Assembly (NCBI GenBank): GCA_947683625.1
Contig: CANTUR010000039.1
Coordinates: 496,001 to 560,000, forward strand
Source: Mallotus nudiflorus
Taxonomy: Eukaryota; Streptophyta; Magnoliopsida; Malpighiales; Euphorbiaceae
Direction: 5' to 3'
DNA length: 64,000 nucleotides
The notes under the pieces are model-generated. The model had not been told where the DNA came from, did no database searches, and saw nothing but the letters and a program-made list of their open reading frames with translations. Positions 1-11,099 of the stretch are shown here, in pieces. The stretch's first letter is position 1. Every line of letters starts with the position of its first letter. The position numbers were made by a program, and so were the translations under genes.

Positions 1-870
1 TTTCTTGTATTCCTATCAAGTAACTTCTTTAGTTTTCTTCTTGCCTTCTCCTTTGTACTTCTTGTTAAAGTCTCTTATTCTTGAGGAGTTCTTCTTTCTC
101 AAGGATTTCTTGAAGTTTCTAATGAGCATGGCAATTTCTTCCTCCTAACCATCTTCTTTAAAAGCTTTTAAGATAATGCTCTTTTTCTTCTATTTCTTTT
201 CTTCTTACTCTTCACCTTTTTGCTTTATTGTAAGCTCATGTGTTAAGAGCTTTCTGATAAGCACATCGGTTGAAAAAGTAGAGAGGTCTTGAGCTTCCTC
301 AATTAAAATAACCCGAGATTCCTAATCCTTCTTAAGTAGGATTCTTAGAATCTTATTGTTAACCTCTTCTTTAGAAAAAAATTTTCCAAGTTTCTTGAGG
401 GTTATGAGAAAAGCATTGAAACTATTTATCATCTCCGTGATTGATTCATAAGGCTTCATTTTGAAGAGTTCATATTCATACATGTGAAGTTCAATATGTG
501 AAGTTGAACCTTCTTACTTCTAACTTACACATTTCCTTTATAATAATTCTCTAAGGTCTCCCACATTTCCTTGGCTGATATGCATTGTTGAAGCTTGCCT
601 CCCTCTTCTCTTGTCATAGAAGAGAGTAGAGTGATCATAGACTTTTTATTTTTGTAATTTTCTACCTTTTAATCATTACTCCATTCACTTCTTGAAAGAA
701 ATATTTGTACACCATTAACAGTAGTTTTGGTAGGTTGTAACCTTTAAGAACAACTTCCTAAAGTCTAATAGAATCACAATTAAGATACAAGTCCATTTTC
801 AATTTCTAATGAGGATAGTCACTACTATCAAAAAATGGTTTTAATGAAGAAACATTTTAAGATTCACTCC
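1..870 (-). pseudogene. Decayed Ty1/copia gag (UBN2-type) remnant
   Basis: On the minus strand, broken frames spell a copia-type Gag. Near 830-790 there is an FFDSSDYPH-stop-KLKM segment, matching the family's 'NY..W' start with its Trp codon now TAG. Near 590-530 there is KLQQCISAKEMWETLENYY, and near 390-340 a NKILRILLKK stretch. Basic Lys/Arg-rich sequence follows toward position 1. In the family this protein forms the virus-like particle core. Several stops are present and no pol follows inside the window, so this is a fragment cut by the window edge. Family assignment comes from motif recognition only. Confidence 0.75.
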
Positions 871-914
871 CTATGATCTTGTATTCCAGTAATGAAGCTC
901 ATAGAATTCAAGTT

Positions 915-1960
915 ATGGTACCAATTAAAAGTGCCCTATAGGGGGGTGAATAGGGCTATCAAATAATAAAAGAAAATTAAAAGAATTCTAGTAAGAATTA
1001 AAAGATTATTAAGAAGGAAGAATGATGAATACAATAATTTAAAGAATTCATATTCTCAACAATCCTACGTCTCCACCTAACTTATTCCCAAGTTAGGATT
1101 TTAAATCACCACAATCTATTTTCCTAGATTGAGTCTTATAATTTGAGATTTAGGCTCAACTCAAACCTTACAACTTAAGTTTTGAAGGCTCACTCAAAAA
1201 CCAATTCACAAGTGTTTTTAAGGCTCACACTCAAACTGAATTCTCAAGTATTTTATTGGCTAAACACTTAAACCAATTCCTTTAGAATAGAATCTCACTT
1301 CCTATTTTCTTAACCCTATAAAATAGGAAGAATATGATTTTCTATTCTAACACTCACCAACTCTCATAAGAATTATACAAAATATAAAAAATAATTTAAG
1401 AGAATTTTGAGAGCTTAATTGAATACTTGAGAGTATATGAATGATAAACAAATTTCGTAACCATTAAATGATCTTCAGATGTTGCACTTATACTTTAGCA
1501 ATTCAATTATAGTTTTTGATAGCAACAATTTTATTCCCAATAAAATCCAACTTCATTTATTGAGTTGTAATTTATCTGGTCTCAGTCGGGATTTCATCAA
1601 TCCTGTTCAGGACATTCAAAAACTTGGTCGTTATAGCCATTATATTTGATTTCATACATTGGCATTGGTTAGGATCACCATGTCCTAGTCGGGACTGCCT
1701 CATCCTAGTCAAGGTCTCGATCGAGACCTCAAATCGGGATATGTTCTGCCAAAAATTGAATTTTTTTACTGAAGTTAGTCTCAGTCGGGACTACTACGAT
1801 CCCGATCGGTACCAGGGCTAGATATGTTCTAAAATTTGCTAAATTTGAGCACTTCGACCAAAGTTGAGCAAGCTCATGAGCAATGACCATAGTAATTTTT
1901 CTTTGATATTTATTCACCATTTTGACTTATAATTAAGTCCTAACTTATACACACTTAAAA
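915..1960 (-). repeat. Probable copia 5' LTR with primer-binding site
   Basis: On the minus strand a run ending in CTATAGGGCACTTTTAAT is followed by TGGTACCATAAC (about 923-911), then by the gag remnant. This is the LTR / primer-binding-site / gag order expected of a copia element, with a degenerate initiator-Met tRNA site. The segment upstream (about 930-1960) is non-coding and carries repeated AGTCGGGA-like words at 1585-1810. The outer LTR edge and any target duplication were not found. Confidence 0.45.
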
Positions 1961-3108
1961 TAAACATATTAAATGCTCAAAATTAAGTTTGTTAAGATAA
2001 AAAAATTAATTATTGCTAAGCTCAACAACTTGAATGAACATAATGGATCATCATTTTGTAGAATTTTAATTTTAATTTTCATAATTTACTACTTTCAAAC
2101 ATAACATAATACTTTAAGCATAAATAAAATATAATTAAAATAAACTAACTAACACAATCATAATTAAAAATTATCCTTAAAACCTAAATTTAAACAGAAA
2201 ATATAAGACATTAACACAAAACATAGAATCTTTAAAAAAATTAAAACTAAAATAAAGTTTATTGAAATTAAGGAAAATATTAACTTCTTCAATCACTCAT
2301 CAATGTTGTTGGGTCTTGAGGCTCAAGAGGTGTAGAAGGGTCAAACTTTCCACATTTACATCTATAACTCCAACTTGCATCTCCAAATTATCAATTCTTT
2401 CAACTATATGCTCTAAATCAACCTCTTTTACTATTTCTTCCTCTTCCTCCTCTTTTTGAGCTTACTCTTAAACTTTATGCGCCTATTGGATTTTGTTATT
2501 CAAAATGCAACGAAAATAAAAAAATTTATTCATAAACCTGAAATAGGATCCATGTAATTTAATGAACTAATTAATTTAGGGTTTTTAGAAATCTTACCAC
2601 AGATGTGAAAAGAGGTAAGATTGCTAGAAGGAAGAGAGAGGGTTCACTTCGGTGACACCCTACCTTAAGCTTTTAACGTTCTTGGCTGGATTGAGACGTC
2701 TCTAAAAGGCTATGTCATCTATAAGTATCCACACAAATGGCCTCTAATCAAAATAAATGTATATGCTAGCACTCCTTTTCTAAAAAATCTCCCTTTTGAT
2801 TATGCGGTTTTCTTTTCTTAAGGTGAAAAATAAATTCTCAAGAGCAAAATGAAAAGTGTATATAAAACCCTAGAGAATATAATATATTTATAGATTTCTC
2901 AATTAGGGTTTCACTTGCTAAAACATTTTTGGTAACTCCTCACTTACCAAAATATTTTTGGTAATTCTTCCCATTTTCATTTGGTTTCAAATTCTAAAAC
3001 AGAAATCATTTCCTACTTAATTAAGATTATGAATTTAATTATTTATTTACCACAAAATTATATTGGGTTGGTAAACCTAAGCTTGTTTTGGGTATTTTCT
3101 AAGTGTGT
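1961..3108. other. Unassigned AT-rich interval, possible Athila 3' ORF scrap
   Basis: No host gene is visible. On the minus strand at about 2470-2260 there is an acidic Glu-rich stretch followed by heptad-like IVERIDNLEMQV. This could be the coiled-coil end of an Athila-type 3' ORF, which would fit element B continuing here, but the match is weak. The rest is AT-rich and may be old LTR sequence. Confidence 0.25.
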
Positions 3109-4059
3109 TGATGTGATCCTAGTTCCAAAAAGGAAGATTTCAAGATTTTTTCATGCTAATAAGCCAACTTTCATTCAAGGTAAGAGCAATTCGCATAAAT
3201 TCATATTTTATGTAGCAAGCTTTAATATATTGGCCATAACTTTTGCTATAGAAATTGGATTGAGGTGATTCAAAATGCTATAGAAATCTAAGATAGAGTT
3301 ACAAAACTATTGTGAAGAAAGTTAGGTTAATTTGATCATCTTCATGGGCTAAAGTTATGAAAGATTATTAAGTTATATATAAAACTAGGTGGAAAAAACA
3401 TACAACAGTAAATGGGTTGTATCTCACTTAATGTAAATCTAAATAAAGCAATTTAAGAAGTTAATAAAAGATAACAATAGGGGCTATAACCTTTTTGTTT
3501 TGAGCTTGAGTTAATTTAGCCTTCATCATGGTGAAAAGTGTGCTATAACGTGCTGCATATGTAATTCCAAATTTAACTAGGATTAAATTTTCTTATTTAA
3601 GTAGAATTATATTTTCTTATTTAAGAAGGATTTTATTTTATTGTTTAGTTAGGATATTAATTAGGTTTTATTTAAGGTTTCTTTAAGCCTATATAAAGGC
3701 CTTATTTTATATAACCTAAAGGGTATGCAATAAATTTAGAGAGGATTCTCTTTGGTTACTTGGTGGTTAACCATGTGACAACCTTTGTGACTTATTAATC
3801 TATCTTTTAAACATGTAGATTACTGTGTCTTCTTAATAATCTTTGTTGCTTGTTTGTTACTATTCAAAAGGTCAAAGTTTTGATATAACTTTAGTTATTT
3901 GGACTAACTAAACATAAGGTGAAGGTCCTCTATGTCTGAATTGGAACTTGATTTGAACTTTCCTTGAGAGCGTGGGTTTGGGTTCATGTTGAACGGGTTC
4001 CTAGAGCAAGTCATCTAGTGGGTTTTGCATCATGTGTGACCTTGTAGGTTCACATAACA
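3109..4059 (+). repeat. LTR 'G' (plus orientation)
   Basis: The segment starts TGATGTGATCCTAG and ends CACATAACA, so it has TG...CA termini. It holds a TATA-like TATATAAAGG near 3690. The base after the end begins TTGGTAGTAGGCC, which could be a decayed Met-tRNA primer site. Its first ~495 bp recur in inverted orientation at 12104-12598, and that homology stops at the same TG terminus, which supports the left boundary. I found no target duplication. Confidence 0.55.
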
Positions 4060-4915
4060 TTGGTAGTAGGCCTAAAATCCCAATTTAGGCCTACTAATCA
4101 TAAGTGGCCTATAGCAAGACATTATGACTACCTAAGTTATATGAAAGTCGATAATTTAACATAACCTAATTTACAGTGAATATTATAGTCCTTTTGTTAC
4201 ATGATATCTTGATTGAATATAAGACATAATTTATGTCATCCTTATATAATTCAACCATATTATGTCTTAATTCTAAGTCAACTAAGAATGATAACTCTTT
4301 ATCAATTCATTCCAGCATGGCCATGCACTTTCTTTAGTTTCTCTTATCAAAGGGCCCATATATATCTTACTCAGATAAACGAGGGATAAATTCCTTCTCA
4401 ATCACTTATATACCTTATATAACTCATTTCATATCCAACAACAATATATTTCATAATCCTATTAAAGATAATGTTAGAATGTATCAAAATACAAAATAAT
4501 TATGTAGAAAACCATGGTTATTTTAAGTTCAAAAGACTAAAACAATATAACTATGATGAGAATTACTTATGACAATTATCTATATAGTACTCTCATAGTG
4601 GGTCAATCCAGTATGTCATTTCTTAAACAAGTACCTATGGGTTGACTTAATATCACATATTCATGATTAGTAAAACATAATCATCAATTAATACCGTACT
4701 AGCCTTAATTCATTGTTATTTCAATAATAATAATGAATGGCTAGGGATGAACATGAATATAACTCATATTTAATCTAAGGGTTTCACTATCAAGTTACTT
4801 ACTTAATTACCTTAATAAGAATTAACTATTCAAGCAATTATTATAACATAAATTGTAATCAAAATGCCTTTTATTAATAAAATGACAAAGTCAAAACATA
4901 GTCATACATGATTGA
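4060..4915. repeat. Unclassified non-coding, LTR-like sequence
   Basis: No coding sequence is visible. The interval opens with a perfect 13-bp hairpin (4064-4076 with 4084-4096). On the minus strand it contains AATAAAAGG-type polyadenylation-like words near 4880. It separates LTR G from what looks like Athila 3' ORF sequence starting near 4915, so it probably belongs to an insertion, but its family is unknown. Confidence 0.3.
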
Positions 4916-5638
4916 CCTAGTGTATATCACTAACAACACTAACCTATAATTACCATTTACATGCTCTACAAGTCCTATTGATTGCATCATTGTTATACCT
5001 ATCATATAAACTCCTTTCACTTTATCAAAATCCATTCAGGATAAGTCATAGCTATAATATTCGGTCATTGTCATCACTAAGCCTCATATCTTAACTGCGG
5101 ATGAAAACTTAGTAGCAAAATCTTTCAATTTTAAAGCATTGTAAGACAAATATCTATTTATCTATTATTCACCATACAATACAATATTGTTAATTTGATT
5201 TTTGTAACCACATAATCACCCTCTTTTTACCAAAAATCGTATGTGCCATCAAGTAATGCATATAATGAAGAACATGAGAATGAATTCTCAACTCTTTGTC
5301 CAATTTGGCCTCATAAAACACTTCCCTTTATCCTATTAGTTCTCTCAAAAATTTATCTTTATCAAATTCTACCATAGTCGATTGATTTTTAAGGAACTTA
5401 AACACTTTATTTAATTCAAATATTCCAAAACCAAAAAGTATTGTTTCCCAACCTAAATATTAAAGTATTGGTTTGTTCATCAAATTCAAAACAACTTAAA
5501 AACACACTTGTGACCCTAGCATAAGTTGGATATGCTCTCATTATGAACTCTTCCCAACCCATTCTAAAGTGGATTTGCATACATGCTTATTTGATTGAAT
5601 TTTTCTATGCCTAACATCCTCATACCTTTTTCTTTAAG
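4915..5638 (-). pseudogene. Athila 3' ORF (env-like position), distal part
   Basis: Minus-strand frames give AYPTYARVTSVFLSCFEFDE (about 5560-5500) and DKELRIHSHVLHYMHYLMAH (about 5310-5250). These resemble the conserved ORF downstream of integrase in plant Athila elements; its function is uncertain and it is often called env-like. Near 4990-4930 IGLVEHVNGNYRLVLLVIY fits the same protein. Stops and frame changes are frequent. The proximal part lies beyond element A, at about 14048-14230. Confidence 0.5.
5634..5638. repeat. Target-site duplication of element A (left)
   Basis: TTAAG directly precedes the left LTR of A and is repeated exactly after the right LTR at 14043-14047. Confidence 0.9.
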
Positions 5639-6513
5639 TGATACGGAACCTCCAAGAATAAGCTTGAGAACCCCTTTATGTATTTGAACCCCCGAACCAT
5701 TAACTTGAAAACCCTAATAGTCAATTCAACAACAACCCTTAAGAATGGTTAGAAATCATATTACTTAGATGATTAAAGAATTAGAATAAAGAACACTCGT
5801 TTCTAAATTCCAATTTTGAAACACTCCACAAGAAGATGATCAATCTACTTGAATGTTCCTTGAAGCATGTATTCTACACAAGAACACAAAGATAAAAGCA
5901 AAACAGCCTTTAGGTTTTAAAACTTCAATTCTAAATAATAAAATTCGACCAAGGCATATATATATAGCCTTTACAAGGTTTTCCTTAGTGAGTAAGGAAA
6001 ACTAATAACCCTAATCACAAAAATAGGAAATTAATCTAATCAAACCTCAAATAGGAATTTTGACATACTTCCTATTTTAAGAATAATTAAACTAACTAAA
6101 ACTAATGGGCTTTTAAAATAAAAAATTCATCCAGCCCTTATTTAACATAATTAAACCTAAATAACAATGCTTAAATAACTCTCTCATGCATATTCGGCCA
6201 GCCCATAACAAATGTAGACCATTATAAACTTATTTAATTAGAAACTTGGACTTGAATTAAGTTGTATTGAACTTGAGCTGCACTTGGCATAAAACTTTGG
6301 TGTCCATGTAAACTCTCACTAGCTAAGTTCACTAAGCCTTGTAGATGATGGATTAAGGCTTCTTGAAGTTTTTTAGATTGAGACCATGTCATAGGTCTTT
6401 GAGGCATACTGATTGGACTCAAAACCTCTTGAACTTGATCCTTGCCTTCTTGACCTTGCTCATCTTCATCATGTTGAATTCTTTGAACTTGATGTGTTGG
6501 TTGCTCCATAACA
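5639..6513 (-). repeat. 3' LTR of element A
   Basis: Plus-strand TGATACGGAACC...CTCCATAACA, nearly identical to 13164-14042. On the minus strand it starts TGTTATGGAGCA. Its first ~280 bp continue the pol reading frame from the internal region. Confidence 0.92.
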
Positions 6514-9500
6514 TTTCCCCTCTCCTCAAAAGGATTCGTCCTCAAATCTAAAGCATCACCTATATCAAAAGGACTCAAATCAGCCACATTGAATGAAGCA
6601 CTAACATTATACTCACCACGTAGGTCCACTTTGTATGCATTATCATTAATCCTTTCAAGTATTTGAAAAGGACCATCTCCTCTTAGGTTTAGCTTAGACT
6701 TCTTTTAAAGTGGAAACCTTTCTTTGCGAAAATACACCCAAACCCAATCTCCAGGTTGAAAAATCATTGGCTTCCTTCCCTTATTCACACGTGAAGCTAC
6801 TTTAGCATTTTGCTTCTCAATCCTCTCCTTAACTTGCTTATGTAACTTCTTCACCAAATCTGCTTTAGAATTAGCATCAACACTCATAAAATTGTTAGGT
6901 GGCAGTGGCAATAAATCAATAGGAGTAAGTGGATTAAATCCATAAACAATCTCAAATGGAGAGCAATTAGTAGTGCTATGAACAGCCCTATTGTAAGCAA
7001 GCTCCATAAATGGTAAACAATCCTCCCACATCCTAATGTTCTTTTCTATGATTGCCCTAAGCAAAGTAATCAAAGTCCTATTAACTACTTCAGTTTGCCC
7101 ATCAGTTTAAGGGTGACAAGTAGTTGAAAACAATAGCTTAGTCCCTAACTTTCCCCATAACACACGCCAAAAATGACTCAAAAACTTAACATCCCTATCA
7201 CTAACAATGCTCCTAGGTATGCCATGTAAATGCACAACTTCTTTGAAAAACAAATCAGCAATCAACTTAGCATCATCAGTTTTATGACATGGTATAGAAT
7301 GAGCCATTTTACTAAATCTATCAACCACAACAAAGATACTATCATGACCTTTCCTAGTTCTAGGCAATCCAAGCACAAAATCCATAGACAAATCAGTCCA
7401 AGGTTCACTAGGAACAGGTAATGGTGTGTATAACCCATGCGATTTCAACCTAGACTTAGCCTCTCTACATGTAATGCAATGCTCACAAACTTTATACACA
7501 TCATGTTTCATACCGGGCCAAAAGAAATGTTCTAATAGCATATCATAGGTCTTATTTACCCCAAAATGCCCCATTAAGCCTCCTCTATGTGCCTCCTTAA
7601 ATAATAATTCCCGTATATAACACTTAGGAATGCACAATCTATTTCTTTTAAACAAGAAACCATCAAACAAGTAAAAATCACCCGAAACAACTCCATTGTC
7701 ACAAGATGCATATATATCACCAAAATCATCATCATGTGGATACAACTCCTTTATAAACTCAAAACCTAATAATTTAGTAGTAAGAGAGTTAAGTAAGGTG
7801 TACCTTCTAGATAATGCATCAGCAACCACATTCTCTTTACCTTGCTTGTACTTAATCACATATGGAAATGTCTATATGAACTCCACCCATTTGGCATGCC
7901 TATGGTTCAGCTTATCTTGACCCTTCAAATGCTTTAAACTTTCATGGTCAGTGTGTATCACAAACTCCCTAGGCCACAAATAATGTTGCCATGTTTGTGA
8001 AGCTCGAACCAATGCATATAATTCCTTATCATAAGTTGGATATTTCAAGGTTGCCCCACTTAACTTTTCACTAAAATACATTAGTGGTCTTTGATCCTAC
8101 ATCAATACAGCTCCAATCCCTATGCCACTAGCATCACATTCAATCTCAAAAGTTTTATCAAAGTTAGATAAAGCAAGTAAAGGTGCATTACATAATTTAT
8201 CCTTAAGTTCATTAAAGGCATGTTCTTGTGCATCACCCCAAACAAATCCAACATTTTTCTTAACTAATTCATTCAAAGGTGCGGCTATAGTGCTGAAATC
8301 TTTAATGAATCTCCTATAGAAACTAGCAAGCCCATGAAAACTCCTCACCTCACTAGCATTTTTTAGGTTTTGGCCACTCTTTAATAGCCCTAACCTTCTC
8401 CTCATCAACCTTTATGCCTTGACTAGATACAACAAAACCAAGAAAATTAACCTTATTCATGCAAAAACTACACTTTTTAAGGTTTGCATACAACTTTTCT
8501 TGTTTAAGTGTTTCTAGTACAATTTGCACATGCATAACATGATCATCTAAATACTTAGAGTAAATCAGAATATCATCAAAGTAAACAATAATAAATTTAC
8601 CTAAGTAATTTCGCAACACATGGTTCATCAATCGCATGAATGTGTTAGGTGCATTAGTAAGACCAAAGAGCATAACAAGCCACTCATACAACCCATACTT
8701 AGTCTTAAAAGCTGTTTTCCATTCATCACCCACATTCATTCAGATTTGATAATAACCAGATTTCAAGTCTATTTTAGTGAACAAACAAGAACCATATAAC
8801 TCATCAAGCATATCATCTAATCTAGGAATAGGATGACGATACTTTACAACGATTTTATTGATGGCTCTGCAATCCACACACATCCTCCATGTTCCATCCT
8901 TCTTTGGCATAAGAATGATAGGAACCGAACAAGGACTAAGACTTTCCCTCACATACCCTTTAGCTAGCAACTCCTCCACTTGTGTTTGGATCTTCTTTGT
9001 TTCTCTTGGATTTGCTCTATATGCTGGTCGATTGGGTATGGCTGCCCCAGGAATGAAGTCAATTTGATGTTCTATGCCTCTAATTGGGGGTAATCCACTA
9101 GGCATATCTTTGGGAAATACATCTTCAAATTCCTGCTAAAGATCAACAAACACACTAGGCAAAGATGGGTTAAGTTCATTAGTTGCCAAATAAGCCCCTT
9201 TGTATAAAAGTACAAATATAGGCTGATTAGCATACAAAGCCTATCTAACCTCACTTATCCTAGCTATTAAACTCAAATTCTTTTCTTTTTTCTCTCTAGG
9301 CTGAATCTCTTCTTTTGTGTTTCCCTCTTTCTTTTCACTCTCTAAGGAATTTTTCTTACTCTCTTTTTCTTTCTTGTCAGCCTCCACTCTCATTCTTTCC
9401 ATTTTACATTAGTCTTCATAAACCTCCTTTGAAGAAAGCGATGTTAATATGATCTTACGCCCATCCTTGGTAAAGTGATATCGATTGAGGTACCCATCAT

Positions 9501-9780
9501 GCTTGGTTTTTCTATCAAATTGCCATGGTCTACCAAGCAAAATATCTCCAGCATGCATAGGAACTACATCACACAATTGCTCATCATGATATTTACCAAT
9601 TGAAAAGGAAATAATAGATTGTCTATTTACCTTGACCTCCCCATAATCATTAAGCCATTGAAGTTTGTATGGCTGTGGGTGTGGTATAGTAAACAGCCCC
9701 AATCTACTAATTAAGAATGAGCTCACTGCATTGGTGCAACTCCCTCCATCAACAATCATAAGACATGCCTTGCCTTGCAC
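6234..9780 (-). pseudogene. Element A pol: protease, RT, RNase H, integrase, C-terminal tail
   Basis: In minus-strand order: protease at 9780-9409, with DGGSC at the usual active-site position and ILLGRPWQFDRK; a linker; RT at 9105-8353, with MPKKDGTWRMCVDCRAINK and the catalytic YFDD near 8569-8586; RNase H at about 8408-7870; integrase at 7859-6705, with SDRDVKF and TDGQTE; and a tail at 6629-6234. The tail starts before the polypurine tract and continues about 90 codons into the 3' LTR, with PMTWSQSKKLQEAL near its middle. Defects: stops at 8740-8742, 8097-8099, near 7872, 7107-7109 and 6705-6707, plus a one-base change in an A-run near 8360 that breaks RT. Where copy F can be compared, Gln codons stand at 8097-8099, 7107-7109 and 6705-6707. 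Confidence 0.88.
6514..6527 (-). other. Polypurine tract of element A
   Basis: The minus strand reads GAGGAGAGGGGAAA directly before the 3' LTR. This is the expected plus-strand primer for reverse transcription. The identical tract occurs in element F at 19811-19824. Confidence 0.88.
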
Positions 9781-9837
9781 ATGACACCTTGTATGGAATA
9801 AGTTGTCTTGTTGCTCTTCAATGCAATCTTCCTTTAT

Positions 9838-11099
9838 TTAAGTACTAAGAGCACGCCATGTAACCAGCATGTCACCTTTGATTGGCTCCTCTATACTCCC
9901 ATCACTACAACTTTCCAATTCAGGCATCTCATCCTCATCACTTTCATTATTGCCCTCTTCTTCATCAATCACAATTTCCCCATTCCTTATGGTCATAGTT
10001 CTCTTCTTAAGGCAATCTTTGCTCACATGACCTACTCCTTGACATTTCCAACACTTAATGTCTCTATTTCTCCCTTTAGGCTCCTCAATTTTGATTTTGT
10101 CTTTAAAGACCGAATTTGCCTTTCCTTTAGCAACCTCATGAGCAACCTTATTCCCACCCCTATAATCACTCTTTCCATCCTTTTTCCATTTAAAATTAGG
10201 ACTAGAATAGGATTTGGAACTGTACCTTGTCGCCCCTCTTCCTTGGAGTTGCCTTTCTATCTTGATGGCCATGTGCACCATCTCTTCTAAATCTTCATAT
10301 TTATGTAAATCTACTGGTCATATATGTCTTTGTTTAGACCAACCAAGAAGCATGCCATAGTGATCTCCACATCTTTATCTATATCAGCCCTAGTCATGAG
10401 CATCTCCATCTCTTTATGGTAATCATCCACACTCTTGCTACCTTATTTAAGAACTTGAAGTTTTTGTACAAGTTCCCTATGATAGTGTTTTGGCACAAAT
10501 CGCTTCCTCATTACAACCTTGAGCTCAAGCCAATTATCAATTGGGTACTTTAAATTCCTTCGCCTATTAATCACCAAATGGTCCCACCAAGTAATAGCAT
10601 AATCAAAAAATTAAGTAATCGCCAATTTTACCTTCTGTCCCTCGCTAAATTAATGACAATAAAATATAAGCTCCAATTGCTTCTCCCATTGTAAATAGGA
10701 CTCCGGATCTGATTTACCTTGAAAGTTAGGTATCTTATGTTTGATGCTTCCCAAATTTTGATCTACATCATCTTCATTGCCTCGATTTCTTCCATTGTAT
10801 GGAACCGGTTGTAACCTTCCTCTTCCTCTACCTTAGCCTTGTCTACCTCCACCTCTTGGTACTCCTACTTCTGCATAGGCCTCATCTTCATCCTCATTGT
10901 CAACATTGCCTTCTACTTCCTCATTATGATTTGGTGTTGTTGCCCTTTCAATCGCTCCTAGCCTTGTATCCATGCGGTTTAATCTCTCCATTATAGTCTC
11001 AAAATTTATATTCATACATGCAAATTGCCTTTGTTGAGCCTCACGGAGCAAAGTTTCATCAACTTTACCCTCACCTTTATTTTCACCTTGGTTTGACAT
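9838..11099 (-). pseudogene. Element A gag
   Basis: The likely start is the ATG at 11099 (MSNQGENKGEG...). The first 88 codons end at a stop near 10833, where a Gln codon would suit (GRQG-stop-GRGR). The frame then continues through a retrotransposon capsid segment (PNFQGKSDPESYLQWEKQLE, about 10740-10680) with further stops, and through SVDDYHKEMEMLMTRADID near 10440-10380. It ends in a nucleocapsid CCHC knuckle, CWKCQGVGHVSKDC, near 10050-10010, followed by an acidic tail. Gag packages element RNA. This copy cannot make a full-length protein. Confidence 0.85.
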
